Positions 52,469 to 61,224 of a stretch of DNA of 64,000 bases are shown here, in pieces (position 1 is the stretch's first letter; every line of letters begins with the position of its first letter). A program made the position numbers and the translations under genes. The DNA is taken from contig CAJUKD010000003.1 in the NCBI GenBank assembly GCA_910587235.1, positions 72,655 through 136,654 of the forward strand, in the 5' to 3' direction. Below the pieces are notes generated by a model. The model saw only the letters and a list, made by a program, of their open reading frames with translations. It was not told the DNA's origin and did not search any database. The DNA is from an uncultured Muribaculaceae bacterium (GTDB lineage: Bacteria > Bacteroidota > Bacteroidia > Bacteroidales > Muribaculaceae).

Positions 52469-53725
52469 ATGAGAAAAAGAATAATACTGACGTTCATGGC
52501 TGCTTTTGTCGTGGCTTCCGCTGCATGGGCCGAGAGCCTTTCGAGTTTACAGCGCCGGGCAAACAACGGCGATGCAGAGGCTCAGTACAAGCTTGGCGAA
52601 AGCTATGCCTATACGCGTAACGGCGCTTCGTACGACAAGGCTACGGCTATCAAATGGTTCAACAAGGCGTTGGATCAAGGCTACAAGGAGGCACTTTTTG
52701 ACCTCGGTCTTATGTACCGCCATGATCCGACGACGAAAGCGCGTGCTATAGAGTGCTTTGAACTGTATATAGATTATTATTACAGTGAGCACAATACGGT
52801 GCAGTCGACAGCGAAAAACTGCCTCTCGGAGCTTGGCGTTACCAATTATGAGCCGGGGACGCGCAGCCGCCAGGGAGCATCGGGAGGCGGCAGGAGTGCA
52901 GCCGAGGGCTGTGTGTACAACAGCAACGGATGGCTGTCGTACTGCGGTCCTGTCAAGGATTTCTCGTCGTACCCTACCCCTTCGGAGAGCCTGTCGCAGC
53001 TTAAGAGAGAGGCCGAGGGCGGCAATCCTCGCGCTCAGTACCGCTTAGGGGAATACTACGGCTATGGTTATAAGAATACTCCGACCGATAATAATGAAGC
53101 TGTACGGTGGTTTACAAAGGCTCTTGAACAAGGTTATGAGGATTCATATTTCGATTTGGGGCTTATGTACCGCTCGCTTGGCGATAAGGCAAGGGCTATA
53201 TATTATTTCAAGTTGGACTGCGATCATGCCGCCTTGGTAGATGGCGTAGCCGAAACTTCTATGAATTGTCTTAAAGACCTTGGGGTAAGCAATTATAAGG
53301 TCGGCAGCACTCGCGGCTCGGGTACATCGGCAGTCAAACAGCCGGCACGCGATAACAAGCGGCAGAATAATTCCACTACGCCGTCGCAACAGACAGCTCC
53401 GGCGAAACCGGTGTTCATGCTTACGCCCGGTTTTTATAATTTTTCCAAAATACTGTATTTCGACGAGTCGGGCAATGTCGCCGACTATATCGATCTGACA
53501 GGCAGCGTCGAGGTGACTAAGAGCTATATACGTGTATGTACGGACGACGGTGATATCAATTGCAAGTCGGAAATACTGAATCTGCAGTCGCCGGAGGTGG
53601 CAGACGGCGTGCATACGCTTATCGACAAGCGCGGTCATGAGCTGAAGGCATGGACCGACAGCGATGGCAAGCGTAATTTCGGGTTCGAGAGTAACGGAAG
53701 CCGTATTGCGGTAGTGCTGGATTAG
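52469..53725 (+). CDS. exported Sel1-repeat protein
   Basis: 418 residues from the ATG at 52469. Signal peptide MRKRIILTFMAAFVVASAAWA is followed by a twice-repeated module of two Sel1/TPR-like units and a closing helix. Module 1 has NNGDAEAQYKLGESYAYTRN and ALFDLGLMYRHDPTTKARAI, ending NCLSELGVTNY. Module 2 has EGGNPRAQYRLGEYYGYGYK and SYFDLGLMYRSLGDKARAIY, ending NCLKDLGVSNY. Linkers rich in Ser, Gly and Gln separate them, and the last 110 residues form a beta-type domain (KPVFMLTPGFYNFSKILYFD). Sel1 proteins are scaffolds for envelope or signalling complexes. An in-frame ATG 11 codons upstream is the alternative start. Function is unknown. Confidence 0.82.
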   Translation: MRKRIILTFMAAFVVASAAWAESLSSLQRRANNGDAEAQYKLGESYAYTRNGASYDKATAIKWFNKALDQGYKEALFDLGLMYRHDPTTKARAIECFELYIDYYYSEHNTVQSTAKNCLSELGVTNYEPGTRSRQGASGGGRSAAEGCVYNSNGWLSYCGPVKDFSSYPTPSESLSQLKREAEGGNPRAQYRLGEYYGYGYKNTPTDNNEAVRWFTKALEQGYEDSYFDLGLMYRSLGDKARAIYYFKLDCDHAALVDGVAETSMNCLKDLGVSNYKVGSTRGSGTSAVKQPARDNKRQNNSTTPSQQTAPAKPVFMLTPGFYNFSKILYFDESGNVADYIDLTGSVEVTKSYIRVCTDDGDINCKSEILNLQSPEVADGVHTLIDKRGHELKAWTDSDGKRNFGFESNGSRIAVVLD

Positions 53726-53743
53726 TCGATATTTAACAAAAAG

Positions 53744-53792
53744 ACAGGCTTCCCGATGTCGATCCATTGCAGATCGACATCGGGAAGCCTGT
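53744..53792. terminator. bidirectional terminator after the Sel1 gene
   Basis: Perfect 20-base arms (53744-53763 and 53773-53792, core CAGGCTTCCCGATGTCGAT) around a nine-base loop, with A/T runs outside. It separates two convergent genes. Confidence 0.85.
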
Positions 53793-53804
53793 TTTATCAG
53801 GAAA

Positions 53805-54125
53805 TTACTGGTCCTTGCGACGAGGATTGGCCGGGAACCAGCCTTTGCGCACGCGTTCGCGCTGTTCGAAGATTTCTTTTATTGACCAGAAGGATGAGAA
53901 TGCCACTACGCCGAGGAGTGTTGACAGCACGATATCGGAAATGAGTACCGAAAGGGCGCACATGATGATGCCTGCAATAAGGAATATCCACCAGGAACGA
54001 GTGCCCAGGTAGTAGTAGGATTTTATTACAATGGGATGAAACAGGCCTATTATCAGAAAAGTTGCAAGCCCGATGACGAGTCCGAGGATGCGGTAGTCTT
54101 GAAGAATCGATGTTAATTCCGTCAT
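53805..54125 (-). CDS. DUF4491 family small membrane protein
   Basis: 106 residues with three membrane helices. The conserved pattern of the family is clear: LATFLIIGLFHPIVIKSYYY, SWWIFLIAGIIMCALSVLIS, and VAFSSFWSIKEIFEQRERVR, ending in KGWFPANPRRK. It is known in Bacteroidota only as a conserved inner-membrane protein of unknown function. The next gene on the same strand lies 59 bases upstream and is also small and membrane-bound. Confidence 0.85.
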   Translation of the reverse strand: MTELTSILQDYRILGLVIGLATFLIIGLFHPIVIKSYYYLGTRSWWIFLIAGIIMCALSVLISDIVLSTLLGVVAFSSFWSIKEIFEQRERVRKGWFPANPRRKDQ

Positions 54126-54184
54126 GTCCGATTATATTTAATTAATTATACTTCGTGGTTTGAGGTGGATGAATATGATGGTTT

Positions 54185-54487
54185 TCAAAAGTCGACAAAA
54201 ATATTGCTCATGTTCAGCAGCATGATAAGGAGTATGATTGAGGCGACAGCCAGTTCGCCCCAGCATCTCTGTCGTATTGCCGCTATTCCATAGCCTGTGA
54301 ACACGATAAGGAGAGAGCCGATGAGTGCAGGTTTGCACCATGTCAGTACATCTACGTCCAAGCCAAAGCAGCGTTCAAGCAGATTTACATCGAACCAAAG
54401 ATATAGTATTTCCCACAACACCACAAGTGCCATAGGTATGAACAGCCAGTAGAGTTTTCTTTCGGTTTGTTTGTCGATACGTTTCAT
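54185..54487 (-). CDS. small membrane protein of unknown function
   Basis: 100 residues from the ATG at 54487 (MKRIDKQTERKLYWLFIPMA). Three hydrophobic helices: LFIPMALVVLWEILYLWF, ALIGSLLIVFTGYGIAAI, and LAVASIILLIMLLNMSNI. No enzymatic motif. It precedes the DUF4491 gene on the same strand. A start 21 codons upstream would add a Gln-rich segment and is less likely. I do not recognise a family. Confidence 0.6.
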   Translation of the reverse strand: MKRIDKQTERKLYWLFIPMALVVLWEILYLWFDVNLLERCFGLDVDVLTWCKPALIGSLLIVFTGYGIAAIRQRCWGELAVASIILLIMLLNMSNIFVDF

Positions 54488-54658
54488 TTTAATTATGGTA
54501 AGCATCGCGAAAATAAGCAATTGTGTCTGATCCTGCAAATAAAAAGACAACAGCTGCCGGAAAATAAATTTCTGTCGAAAAACAGGGAGCCGCCAAGCCT
54601 GACGGTTTTATTGAACCACAATGGAAAAGAGTGTGTTTTATGAATAAAAAAATAAAAA

Positions 54659-55930
54659 ATGGCAAAAAACAGCATACGACGCATGGTTATTGTCGGCGGC
54701 GGTTTCGCCGGTCTTAATCTTGCAAAAGATCTTGACAAGAATCTGTGGGAGGTGACTATCATTGACAGGAATAATTATCATAGTTTTCCTCCTCTGTTCT
54801 ATCAGGTTGCTTCATCGGGGCTTGAACCTTCGAGCATATCGTTTCCTTTGCGACGCGAGATGCGAAAAATACGCGGCTGCCGCTACAATATGGGAGAGGT
54901 GCTGTGTGTGGACAGTCGCCGCAAGGTCGTGGTGACTGATCTGGAAGAGCTTCCTTACGATGTCCTTGTGATAGCGACGGGTACGACCAATAATTTCTTC
55001 GGCATGGATGGATTGCGCGACAAGGTGCTGACAATCAAAAGTACTTCTGAGGCCATAAGATGCCGCAACGAGATCCTTGACCGTCTGGAACGTGCGTCGC
55101 TATGCCGCGATGCGGAGCGTCGGCGGAGCCTGCTGACTTTTATCATTGTCGGAGGCGGACCTACCGGCGTTGAGATTGCGGGGGCTTTGGGTGAAATGAA
55201 GCGTTTTATTGTGCCGCGTGAATATCCGTCGATCGACCGCGATGAAGTCAGAGTGATTCTTGCCGAAGGTTCCGGCCGCCTATTGGGAGCTATGAGCGAG
55301 GCTTCGTCGGCTGACGCGCTTGAAGCGCTCGGACAGCTGATGGTGGACGTGAAGCTCGGCAAGGTGATGAAATCGTATGATGACGGAATCGTGCGCTTTT
55401 CCGACGGAGAGGAAATTGCTACCGACAGTGTGATATGGACAGCAGGCATTACCGGCTCGACTTTCGAAATCAAAGGTGCCGATGTCAAGCCCGGACCGGG
55501 CGGCCGTTGGATTGTCGACCGTTTCAACCGTATCGAGGGGGCGGATGATATTTTTGCTTTGGGCGATGTGTGTCTTCACACTTCCGAAGAATACCCTAAA
55601 GTGCATCCGCAGTTGGCTCAGGTGGCTATACAGCAGGCCCACACATTGGCACGCAATATGAATTCCGGGCAATTTTCCATTCCATTTTCGTATAACAATA
55701 AAGGAACAATGGCTACAGTGGGCAGAAACCGTGCGGTCGTTGATTTAGGCCGCTTACATATCAAAGGGCGTTTTGCATGGATTGTCTGGATGGGGGTGCA
55801 TCTTGTCAGTCTGCTCGGGATGCGCAACAAGGCTGTGGTGCTGATAAACTGGATGTGGGGCTATTTTACCTTTTCCTCAGGGCTTAGGCTGCTTCTGCGG
55901 CAGAGTCCCTACCCTAAGATGCAAAAATAA
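54659..55930 (+). CDS. ndh: type II NADH dehydrogenase (NDH-2)
   Basis: 423 residues. The FAD-binding Rossmann motif is RRMVIVGGGFAGLNLAKDLD, and the NADH site is FIIVGGGPTGVEIAGALGEM. The bound-FAD signature is ADDIFALGDVCLH, and the Q-site region AQVAIQQAHTLARNM follows. The C-terminal 60 residues are amphipathic (FAWIVWMGVHLVSLLGMRNK, then VVLINWMWGYFTFSSGLRLL) and anchor the protein to the membrane. It oxidises NADH and reduces quinone without pumping protons. It is transcribed alone, divergent from the small membrane genes and convergent with folE. Confidence 0.93.
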   Translation: MAKNSIRRMVIVGGGFAGLNLAKDLDKNLWEVTIIDRNNYHSFPPLFYQVASSGLEPSSISFPLRREMRKIRGCRYNMGEVLCVDSRRKVVVTDLEELPYDVLVIATGTTNNFFGMDGLRDKVLTIKSTSEAIRCRNEILDRLERASLCRDAERRRSLLTFIIVGGGPTGVEIAGALGEMKRFIVPREYPSIDRDEVRVILAEGSGRLLGAMSEASSADALEALGQLMVDVKLGKVMKSYDDGIVRFSDGEEIATDSVIWTAGITGSTFEIKGADVKPGPGGRWIVDRFNRIEGADDIFALGDVCLHTSEEYPKVHPQLAQVAIQQAHTLARNMNSGQFSIPFSYNNKGTMATVGRNRAVVDLGRLHIKGRFAWIVWMGVHLVSLLGMRNKAVVLINWMWGYFTFSSGLRLLLRQSPYPKMQK

Positions 55931-55955
55931 AAGCCACTCCGGACAGGAGCGGCTT
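55931..55955 (-). terminator. hairpin terminator between ndh and folE
   Basis: Arms AAGCCACTCC (55931-55940) and GGAGCGGCTT (55946-55955), with one mismatch. The minus strand continues into TTATTTTTGC, so it best serves folE. Confidence 0.65.
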
Positions 55956-55975
55956 ATGTATCAATGTATGTCCGT

Positions 55976-56557
55976 TCAGAAAGAGCGCATGGAATCGAAG
56001 AATTCCTTGCGCATGTTCGGTTCGTCCTCGAAACATCCGTTATATTCGACGGTCGATGTCGAGGATTCCTGTTTTTCCACACCGCGCATTTTCATGCACA
56101 GATGCTGGGCATTGCATACCACAATGACACCGGCGGCGCCTGTGGCACGGCGTATTTCGGTGCACAGTTCGGCTGTAAAGCGCTCCTGCACCTGAAGTCT
56201 GCGTGCAAAGGCATTGACTATGCGCGCCATTTTGCTGAGTCCTACTATTTTTCCGGACGGAACGTAACCGATAGATACTTTGCCGAAGAAAGGCAGGATA
56301 TGGTGTTCGCACATGGAGTAGAATTCGATGTCTTTAACAATCACCATGCGTGAACCTTCGTGGTCGAACAATGCCTCGCGCATTATTGACGCTGGTTCGC
56401 ATCGGTAGCCTGATGTCAGGAACCAAAGGGCTTTGGCTGCCCGGACAGGGGTTTTCAGTAATCCTTCCCGCGCCGGATCCTCGCCAAGCAACTCGATTAT
56501 TTCCCTGATGTTGGATGCGATTTTCTCAATTTTTGATTTATCGTCTAACTGTTCCAT
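55976..56557 (-). CDS. folE: GTP cyclohydrolase I
   Basis: 193 residues, the usual size. EGLLKTPVRAAKALWFLTSG, then the zinc site SMCEHHILPFFG, GLSKMARIVNAFARRLQVQE, and NAQHLCMKMRGVEK (second zinc cysteine in AQHLC) are all diagnostic. It turns GTP into dihydroneopterin triphosphate, the first step to folate. It is the last gene of the operon DUF1599, BT_3928-like, tpiA, SPOR, folE. Confidence 0.96.
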   Translation of the reverse strand: MEQLDDKSKIEKIASNIREIIELLGEDPAREGLLKTPVRAAKALWFLTSGYRCEPASIMREALFDHEGSRMVIVKDIEFYSMCEHHILPFFGKVSIGYVPSGKIVGLSKMARIVNAFARRLQVQERFTAELCTEIRRATGAAGVIVVCNAQHLCMKMRGVEKQESSTSTVEYNGCFEDEPNMRKEFFDSMRSF

Positions 56558-56577
56558 TCCTTATATTAAAAAGCAAG

Positions 56578-57075
56578 TCAATCAAACACGTTTATGCGGT
56601 CGCGCACGATGCGGACGTAGGCAGCCAGAGAGGGAAATGCGTGCACAATTTCGTTTTTTGCCGCTTCGGCCTCGGTGCGCGAACGAAAATCTCCGACTTT
56701 AACCCTCCAGTACGGGGAATTGAAAACCACGTATGTCCTATATGCCGGAAATGCGGCTGACATCTGGTCTTTTTTTGCCAAGGCTTCGCGATGTGCCGTG
56801 CGTGGATTGTTGTCGTCGAAAACCTGTATGCGATAGCCGGCTTTTGTCGACGAGGGTGTTTTTACCGATGCCGTAGCTGTCTGTCCGCTGTCGTTGTCGC
56901 CCTGTTCGGCAATCGGACGGGCAAGGCGCTGTTGCATCCCGTCGGGCTGTATCACTTTGATGTTGCCGGACGCGTTGATCTGATTTACTATCAATGTCGA
57001 GTCGCATTCGGCAGCCGTAAGATTATGCGGCAGCAAAGACAGCATTATGGCTAATGCTATGTTTGAGATTTTCAT
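56578..57075 (-). CDS. SPOR-domain protein
   Basis: 165 residues. Signal peptide MKISNIALAIMLSLLPHNLT is followed by a disordered Gln/Ser/Thr linker and a SPOR domain at about 79-158 (AGYRIQVFDDNNPRTAHREA, then SPYWRVKVGDFRSRTEAEAA). SPOR domains bind peptidoglycan stripped of stem peptides, often at the division site. Its ATG lies 95 bases after the tpiA stop, across a hairpin (57111-57145). folE follows after 20 bases. Confidence 0.85.
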   Translation of the reverse strand: MKISNIALAIMLSLLPHNLTAAECDSTLIVNQINASGNIKVIQPDGMQQRLARPIAEQGDNDSGQTATASVKTPSSTKAGYRIQVFDDNNPRTAHREALAKKDQMSAAFPAYRTYVVFNSPYWRVKVGDFRSRTEAEAAKNEIVHAFPSLAAYVRIVRDRINVFD

Positions 57076-57110
57076 TGACTTCCTTGTTGTGAATGTTGGA
57101 AAAACACAAT

Positions 57111-57145
57111 GGCTGCGGAATGGCGAGAATATCGATTCCGCAGCC
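57111..57145 (-). terminator. hairpin after tpiA
   Basis: Perfect 11-base arms GGCTGCGGAAT (57111-57121) and ATTCCGCAGCC (57135-57145), followed on the minus strand by a T-rich stretch. It may end or weaken the operon message before the SPOR and folE genes. Confidence 0.75.
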
Positions 57146-57170
57146 GTCGCTTATGTCAGATGAATCCTAA

Positions 57171-57926
57171 TCAAAAGGCGTTGACAATGCCCATGAAGTC
57201 GGCGCATTTAAGGGATGCACCGCCGATAAGGCCGCCGTCGACGTCGGGTTTTGAGAAGAGTTCGGGGGCGTTGGATGCCTTGCAGCTGCCGCCATAGAGT
57301 ATGGATGTGTTGTCGGCGATCTCTTTTCCGTATTTGTCGGCGATCACGTTACGGATGTGAGCGTGCATGTCCTGAGCCTGATCGGCAGTGGCTGTCTTGC
57401 CTGTGCCGATTGCCCATACGGGTTCGTAGGCGAGGATTATTTTACCGAAGTCTTCGGCTGAAAGCTGGAAAAGGCCGTCGACGATTTGTGCTTTTACGAC
57501 TTCGTTGTATGTGCCGTTTTCGCGTTCAGCGAGTACTTCGCCAATGCAGAAGATGGGAGTAAGGCCGTTTGCAAGAGCCAAAGCTACTTTTTCGCGCAGT
57601 GTTTCGGCTGTTTCGCCGTAGTACTGACGACGTTCGGAGTGGCCGAGGATTACATAGCGGGCACCTGTGGATGCCACCATGGCGGCTGAAACTTCGCCCG
57701 TATATGCTCCGGATACGTGGTCAGCGCAGTTTTCAGCTCCGAGCCCGAGGATGTTGGCGTCGATTACGGATGCTACGGATGCCAGATGGGTGAAAGGTGT
57801 GCAGATGACTACGTCGCACTTTGCTGATGTGTTCTTGAGTGCTTCATTAACTTCTTCGGCAAGTTTCACGCCCTCCTGGAGGGTGGTGTTCATTTTCCAG
57901 TTGCCTGCAACGATGTTTTTTCTCAT
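57171..57926 (-). CDS. tpiA: triosephosphate isomerase
   Basis: 251 residues, the normal length. NWKMNTT holds K11. YVILGHSERR carries the electrophile H96. The catalytic base E168 is in LAYEPVWAIGTGKTAT, followed by the phosphate loop SILYGGSCKASNA. It interconverts dihydroxyacetone phosphate and glyceraldehyde-3-phosphate. It lies 50 bases after the BT_3928-like gene in the DUF1599-folE operon. Confidence 0.97.
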   Translation of the reverse strand: MRKNIVAGNWKMNTTLQEGVKLAEEVNEALKNTSAKCDVVICTPFTHLASVASVIDANILGLGAENCADHVSGAYTGEVSAAMVASTGARYVILGHSERRQYYGETAETLREKVALALANGLTPIFCIGEVLAERENGTYNEVVKAQIVDGLFQLSAEDFGKIILAYEPVWAIGTGKTATADQAQDMHAHIRNVIADKYGKEIADNTSILYGGSCKASNAPELFSKPDVDGGLIGGASLKCADFMGIVNAF

Positions 57927-57976
57927 TGTAGTAATGTATTCTGTTGTTTGTTATGGTTGCTAAAATATGTGCAAAG

Positions 57977-59236
57977 TTACGACTTTTTTTGCGATTTCTC
58001 AGGCTTAAATAAGTTTAAGATTTTAGGAGATAGGCTCAGCAGGTATATCGTTGCGAGTGACAGGATGTAGATACCGGCCGATATCCAGTGGTAAAAGCCA
58101 TTGTCGACAGCTGTTATGCTGTCGAGAGCGCATGAGGCGTCGCTGTCGCCATAGGGCAGCCTGGCGTCGAGGGATTGCAAAGTTCGTTTCCAGACGATGC
58201 GTCCTTCGCGGAGGTAGACTACAGCGGCTTCTCCACGGGCGAGTTGTTTGAGGGCGGTGTCTTCGGCCGGATATACGTCGAAATGCGGACGTGTCAGGCT
58301 TTTCCATTTTTCGAAAGTTTCTCCGTCGGCTCCGATAAGGCCTGTCATCGCCACTCCGTAGCGCGAGAGATATTCGTACAGACGGTTGGCATAGTGCGAG
58401 CGTCTGAGGAAATGAAGTTCAGGGTCGGAAATGACGAGCAGCAGTTGCGGGCGATGTTCTTCGATGATGTCGGGCAAAATGTTGTCGCCGAATTCGTCGA
58501 GCACTTCGATGGATTCGGATTTGGCGGCGTTGCCGGATACGTCGATAAATGTCCATGTGCTGTCAGGAAGTGCGTCGAGCGGAAATGCGCTTCGCTTGCC
58601 ATCCCGTTCGTATATATATAAGATGGAGTCGTCGGCGTCGTTGCTTTCGCTGTCGATTATCCTGCTTCCTGTCGGATATGGCCGGAAGTCGACAAGCGGC
58701 TGTATGTTATAGCCTGTTATGTTAAGGTAGATAGGGAATGCCAGACTGACGGCGACGACCATCCACTGTACAGGCATGGCAAAGAGTCCGCGTACACTCC
58801 GGTTGTACAGTAGCAGATAACCGGCAATCAGCGAAAGGATGATGTTTTTTAGGAATGTCAGGCCATTGGATATGGGGAGGAAGTCGCCGAAGCACCCGCA
58901 GTCGGCAACAGGATCGGCAATGTAGATCCATGCGGTGAGCGGGAGCATAAAGGCCATCATGGCGGTCAGCAGTATGGCGGCAGTGCGTCGCAACGAACCG
59001 GAGAGAAGAAGGACGCCGATAAGGAATTCGACGCACGAGAGTGTTCCGGCAAGCGTGACCGTGATTTCGTGTGGTACGTCCAGATTCCACACCATAAAAT
59101 ATTCGTTCAGCTTGTAGACACTTCCCCATGGATCGACTGCTTTGGCCCAGGCGGCTATCGCAAAAGCCGAGCCTGCTATGATGCGGCTCGACAGCACGGA
59201 TATTCTACGCAGGCGGATTCTGCCTTCAGGCTTCAT
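57977..59236 (-). CDS. BT_3928-family DoxX/MauE-like membrane protein
   Basis: 419 residues. The N-terminal half has four to five membrane helices with DoxX/MauE features (RIIAGSAFAIAAWAKAVDPW, then LSCVEFLIGVLLLSGSLRRT) and the cysteine pair DPVADCGCFGDFLPIS, as in MauE-like redox proteins. Residues about 195-385 are soluble and thioredoxin-like in layout but lack a CxxC (QLLLVISDPELHFLRRSHYA). A last helix closes the chain. It may use or deliver disulfide-type redox chemistry at the membrane, which is inferred. The ATG overlaps the DUF1599 stop by 11 bases. Confidence 0.8.
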   Translation of the reverse strand: MKPEGRIRLRRISVLSSRIIAGSAFAIAAWAKAVDPWGSVYKLNEYFMVWNLDVPHEITVTLAGTLSCVEFLIGVLLLSGSLRRTAAILLTAMMAFMLPLTAWIYIADPVADCGCFGDFLPISNGLTFLKNIILSLIAGYLLLYNRSVRGLFAMPVQWMVVAVSLAFPIYLNITGYNIQPLVDFRPYPTGSRIIDSESNDADDSILYIYERDGKRSAFPLDALPDSTWTFIDVSGNAAKSESIEVLDEFGDNILPDIIEEHRPQLLLVISDPELHFLRRSHYANRLYEYLSRYGVAMTGLIGADGETFEKWKSLTRPHFDVYPAEDTALKQLARGEAAVVYLREGRIVWKRTLQSLDARLPYGDSDASCALDSITAVDNGFYHWISAGIYILSLATIYLLSLSPKILNLFKPEKSQKKS

Positions 59237-59777
59237 CTTTGTCGATGCTGAGTTTTATGATTCCGAATACGGCATAGTTGATTATGTCGAGGTAGTTGGC
59301 GTCGATGCCTTCCGATACTTCCGTATGACCGTTGTTGTCCTCGATTTCCTTGATGCGCTGTATTTTGACGAGTATGAAGTCGTCGTAGGATGAAACACGC
59401 ATCGAACGCCAGGCTTCGTCGTAGTCGTGATTTTTTGCCGTCATCAGTTTTACGGCACGTGCGGCTATGTTGTCATAAAGTTCTATGGCACGATCGTTGC
59501 TTATGTCCTTGTCGTCGCTGCAGCCAAGTTCAAGCTGGATTATTCCGATTATGCCGTAGTTGACGATTCCGATGAATTCCGGAAGTATGCCTTCATTGAC
59601 GGCTGCATGATCTTTTGTCTGGAGTGAACGTATACGTTTTGCTTTTATGAAAATCTGGTCGGTGAGCGACTGCGAACGCATTATTCGCCAAGAAGGACCG
59701 TAATCGGCGAGTTTAGCAACAAACATTTCGCGACATACGGCCATCGCTTTCGAGAATTGGGCGTCAGTTTTAGTCAT
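59226..59777 (-). CDS. DUF1599 domain protein
   Basis: 183 residues made of two similar halves: KLADYGPSWRIMRSQSLTDQ near 22-41 and KNHDYDEAWRSMRVSSYDDF near 115-134. Each half ends in a helix like GIVNYGIIGIIQLEL or DIINYAVFGIIKLSI. This duplicated DUF1599 pattern is common in Bacteroidota, and its function is unknown. The gene is first in the operon with the BT_3928-like, tpiA, SPOR and folE genes and follows a strong promoter. Confidence 0.85.
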   Translation of the reverse strand: MTKTDAQFSKAMAVCREMFVAKLADYGPSWRIMRSQSLTDQIFIKAKRIRSLQTKDHAAVNEGILPEFIGIVNYGIIGIIQLELGCSDDKDISNDRAIELYDNIAARAVKLMTAKNHDYDEAWRSMRVSSYDDFILVKIQRIKEIEDNNGHTEVSEGIDANYLDIINYAVFGIIKLSIDKDEA

Positions 59778-59844
59778 TTTCTATATTTTGTCTTATTTGT
59801 TCTGTTTCAATCCGGAGCCGGCGAGGCTTAAGTCCGGAGTTTGG

Positions 59845-59876
59845 CAAAATTAATGAATGTCGCCATAATGTGCAAA
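59845..59876 (-). promoter_or_regulatory. promoter of the DUF1599-tpiA-folE operon
   Basis: On the minus strand TTTG (59873-59876), a 20-base spacer and TAATTTTG (59845-59852), giving a leader of about 60 bases. Confidence 0.8.
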
Positions 59877-59898
59877 CATGAGGCTTTAAAAGGGATAC

Positions 59899-59950
59899 AA
59901 ACCGCAATAAGGCCCGCTTCCGATTGCAGAAGCGAGCCTTATTGCGGTTT
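59899..59950 (-). terminator. terminator after the gyrA-TPR operon
   Basis: Perfect 15-base arms AAACCGCAATAAGGC (59899-59913) and GCCTTATTGCGGTTT (59936-59950), with an inner GCTTC/GAAGC stem. Confidence 0.85.
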
Positions 59951-59970
59951 ATAGTATAATCAGTTGGTGA

Positions 59971-61197
59971 TTACTGGTTAAGACGCTGTGTGGTGTATTC
60001 GAGCTTTTTCTCGTCGTGCAGGTTGTAGTATACGTTTTCGAGATATTTCAGAGCGTCGCGGTTGTTGGGATCGGCGGCGTAAGCATCTTCGAGGTATCCG
60101 GCTGCCTCAAGGAAGAGGGGACGGATTTTTTCATTGTAGTACTGTTCGTATTCGTTACCAGCGGGAGCTTTGTCGTTGAGGGCATAGGCGTCTTCGCAGA
60201 GCTGACGGCCATAGTTGTAGAGGGCGGCAGCGTTGTTGCTGTCAAGATCAAGACCTTTCTTGTATGATGCCTTTGCGTTGGCGCGGGCGTCCGGTCCTTC
60301 GGAATTCTCATAGAGAATACCCTGGATTACATAGTACTGCGAGTTGTTCGGTTCGTCGGCTATAGCTTCGTTGATTATTCCGAATGCCTGATCGAAGTCT
60401 TTGGTCTGCAGGAAGTGGTTGATGATATATGCAAGATACTGAGGTTCTTCCTTGCCATACAGCGAGCGGGCTTCTTTTGCAAGTTCGAACACTACGTCGT
60501 CTTTCTTAGCCTGAGTGGCTACGGCGATGGCGTAGTCGTAGAGTGCTTTTTTGTTATAGCCGAGTGCTTTAGCCTTCATAAAAGCGTTGAGAGCGCCTTC
60601 GAGGTTTTCATCCTGCCATGCGGCAAGAGCCTGATTATAGCGGATTTCTCCTACTATAGAGTCGGCCTGAATGTTGGGTATGGCTTTGCGGAAAACAGGA
60701 TTTTCGGAAAGATTACCGAAAATATCCCATGCCTTATAAGCGTCTTTGTAATTCTTGGTGTTGAAGAATTCCACACCGGCATTTACGTAGTCGGAATAGT
60801 GACCGCCGATAAGGTTGTTCATTTCCTTGCTGTATTTAGGTTTGATCTTACCTTTTGCATCAGGCAGGGAATCGAGGGGGTATGCTTTCATAAAGTTTTC
60901 GTAGCCGGCAATAAGCAGTTTCGGCATCAGTTCGGCACCTCCGTCGGGCAGTTTGTTGAACTGCTTGAGAGCGAGAAGTTCGTCGTACTGTTTGTAAGCG
61001 GCTTTACCGGGCACAAACCAAGTGAGAGCGTAGTTTTGCGTTTCCTGATTGCTCATGGCGGGCTTCACGATGTCGAGGACTTCCTGGTAGGGTTTACCGG
61101 ATTTCATGGCTCGTTCGGCTTCTTTTACGACGTTCATCTGAGCGTCGGCACACAAGGCTGCAAGAAGACCAAATGCTAAGAAATAAAGCTTTTTCAT
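59971..61197 (-). CDS. exported TPR-repeat protein
   Basis: 408 residues. Signal peptide MKKLYFLAFGLLAALCADAQ. The chain is a run of TPR-like helices, for example FMKAKALGYNKKALYDYAIA, AFGIINEAIADEPNNSQYYV, and AGYLEDAYAADPNNRDALKY. It lies 27 bases after gyrA on the same strand and probably shares its message. It may be a periplasmic or outer-membrane scaffold. No partner is visible. Confidence 0.85.
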   Translation of the reverse strand: MKKLYFLAFGLLAALCADAQMNVVKEAERAMKSGKPYQEVLDIVKPAMSNQETQNYALTWFVPGKAAYKQYDELLALKQFNKLPDGGAELMPKLLIAGYENFMKAYPLDSLPDAKGKIKPKYSKEMNNLIGGHYSDYVNAGVEFFNTKNYKDAYKAWDIFGNLSENPVFRKAIPNIQADSIVGEIRYNQALAAWQDENLEGALNAFMKAKALGYNKKALYDYAIAVATQAKKDDVVFELAKEARSLYGKEEPQYLAYIINHFLQTKDFDQAFGIINEAIADEPNNSQYYVIQGILYENSEGPDARANAKASYKKGLDLDSNNAAALYNYGRQLCEDAYALNDKAPAGNEYEQYYNEKIRPLFLEAAGYLEDAYAADPNNRDALKYLENVYYNLHDEKKLEYTTQRLNQ

Positions 61198-61224
61198 GTT
61201 TATTATGTTTATTGATTATGTTGA

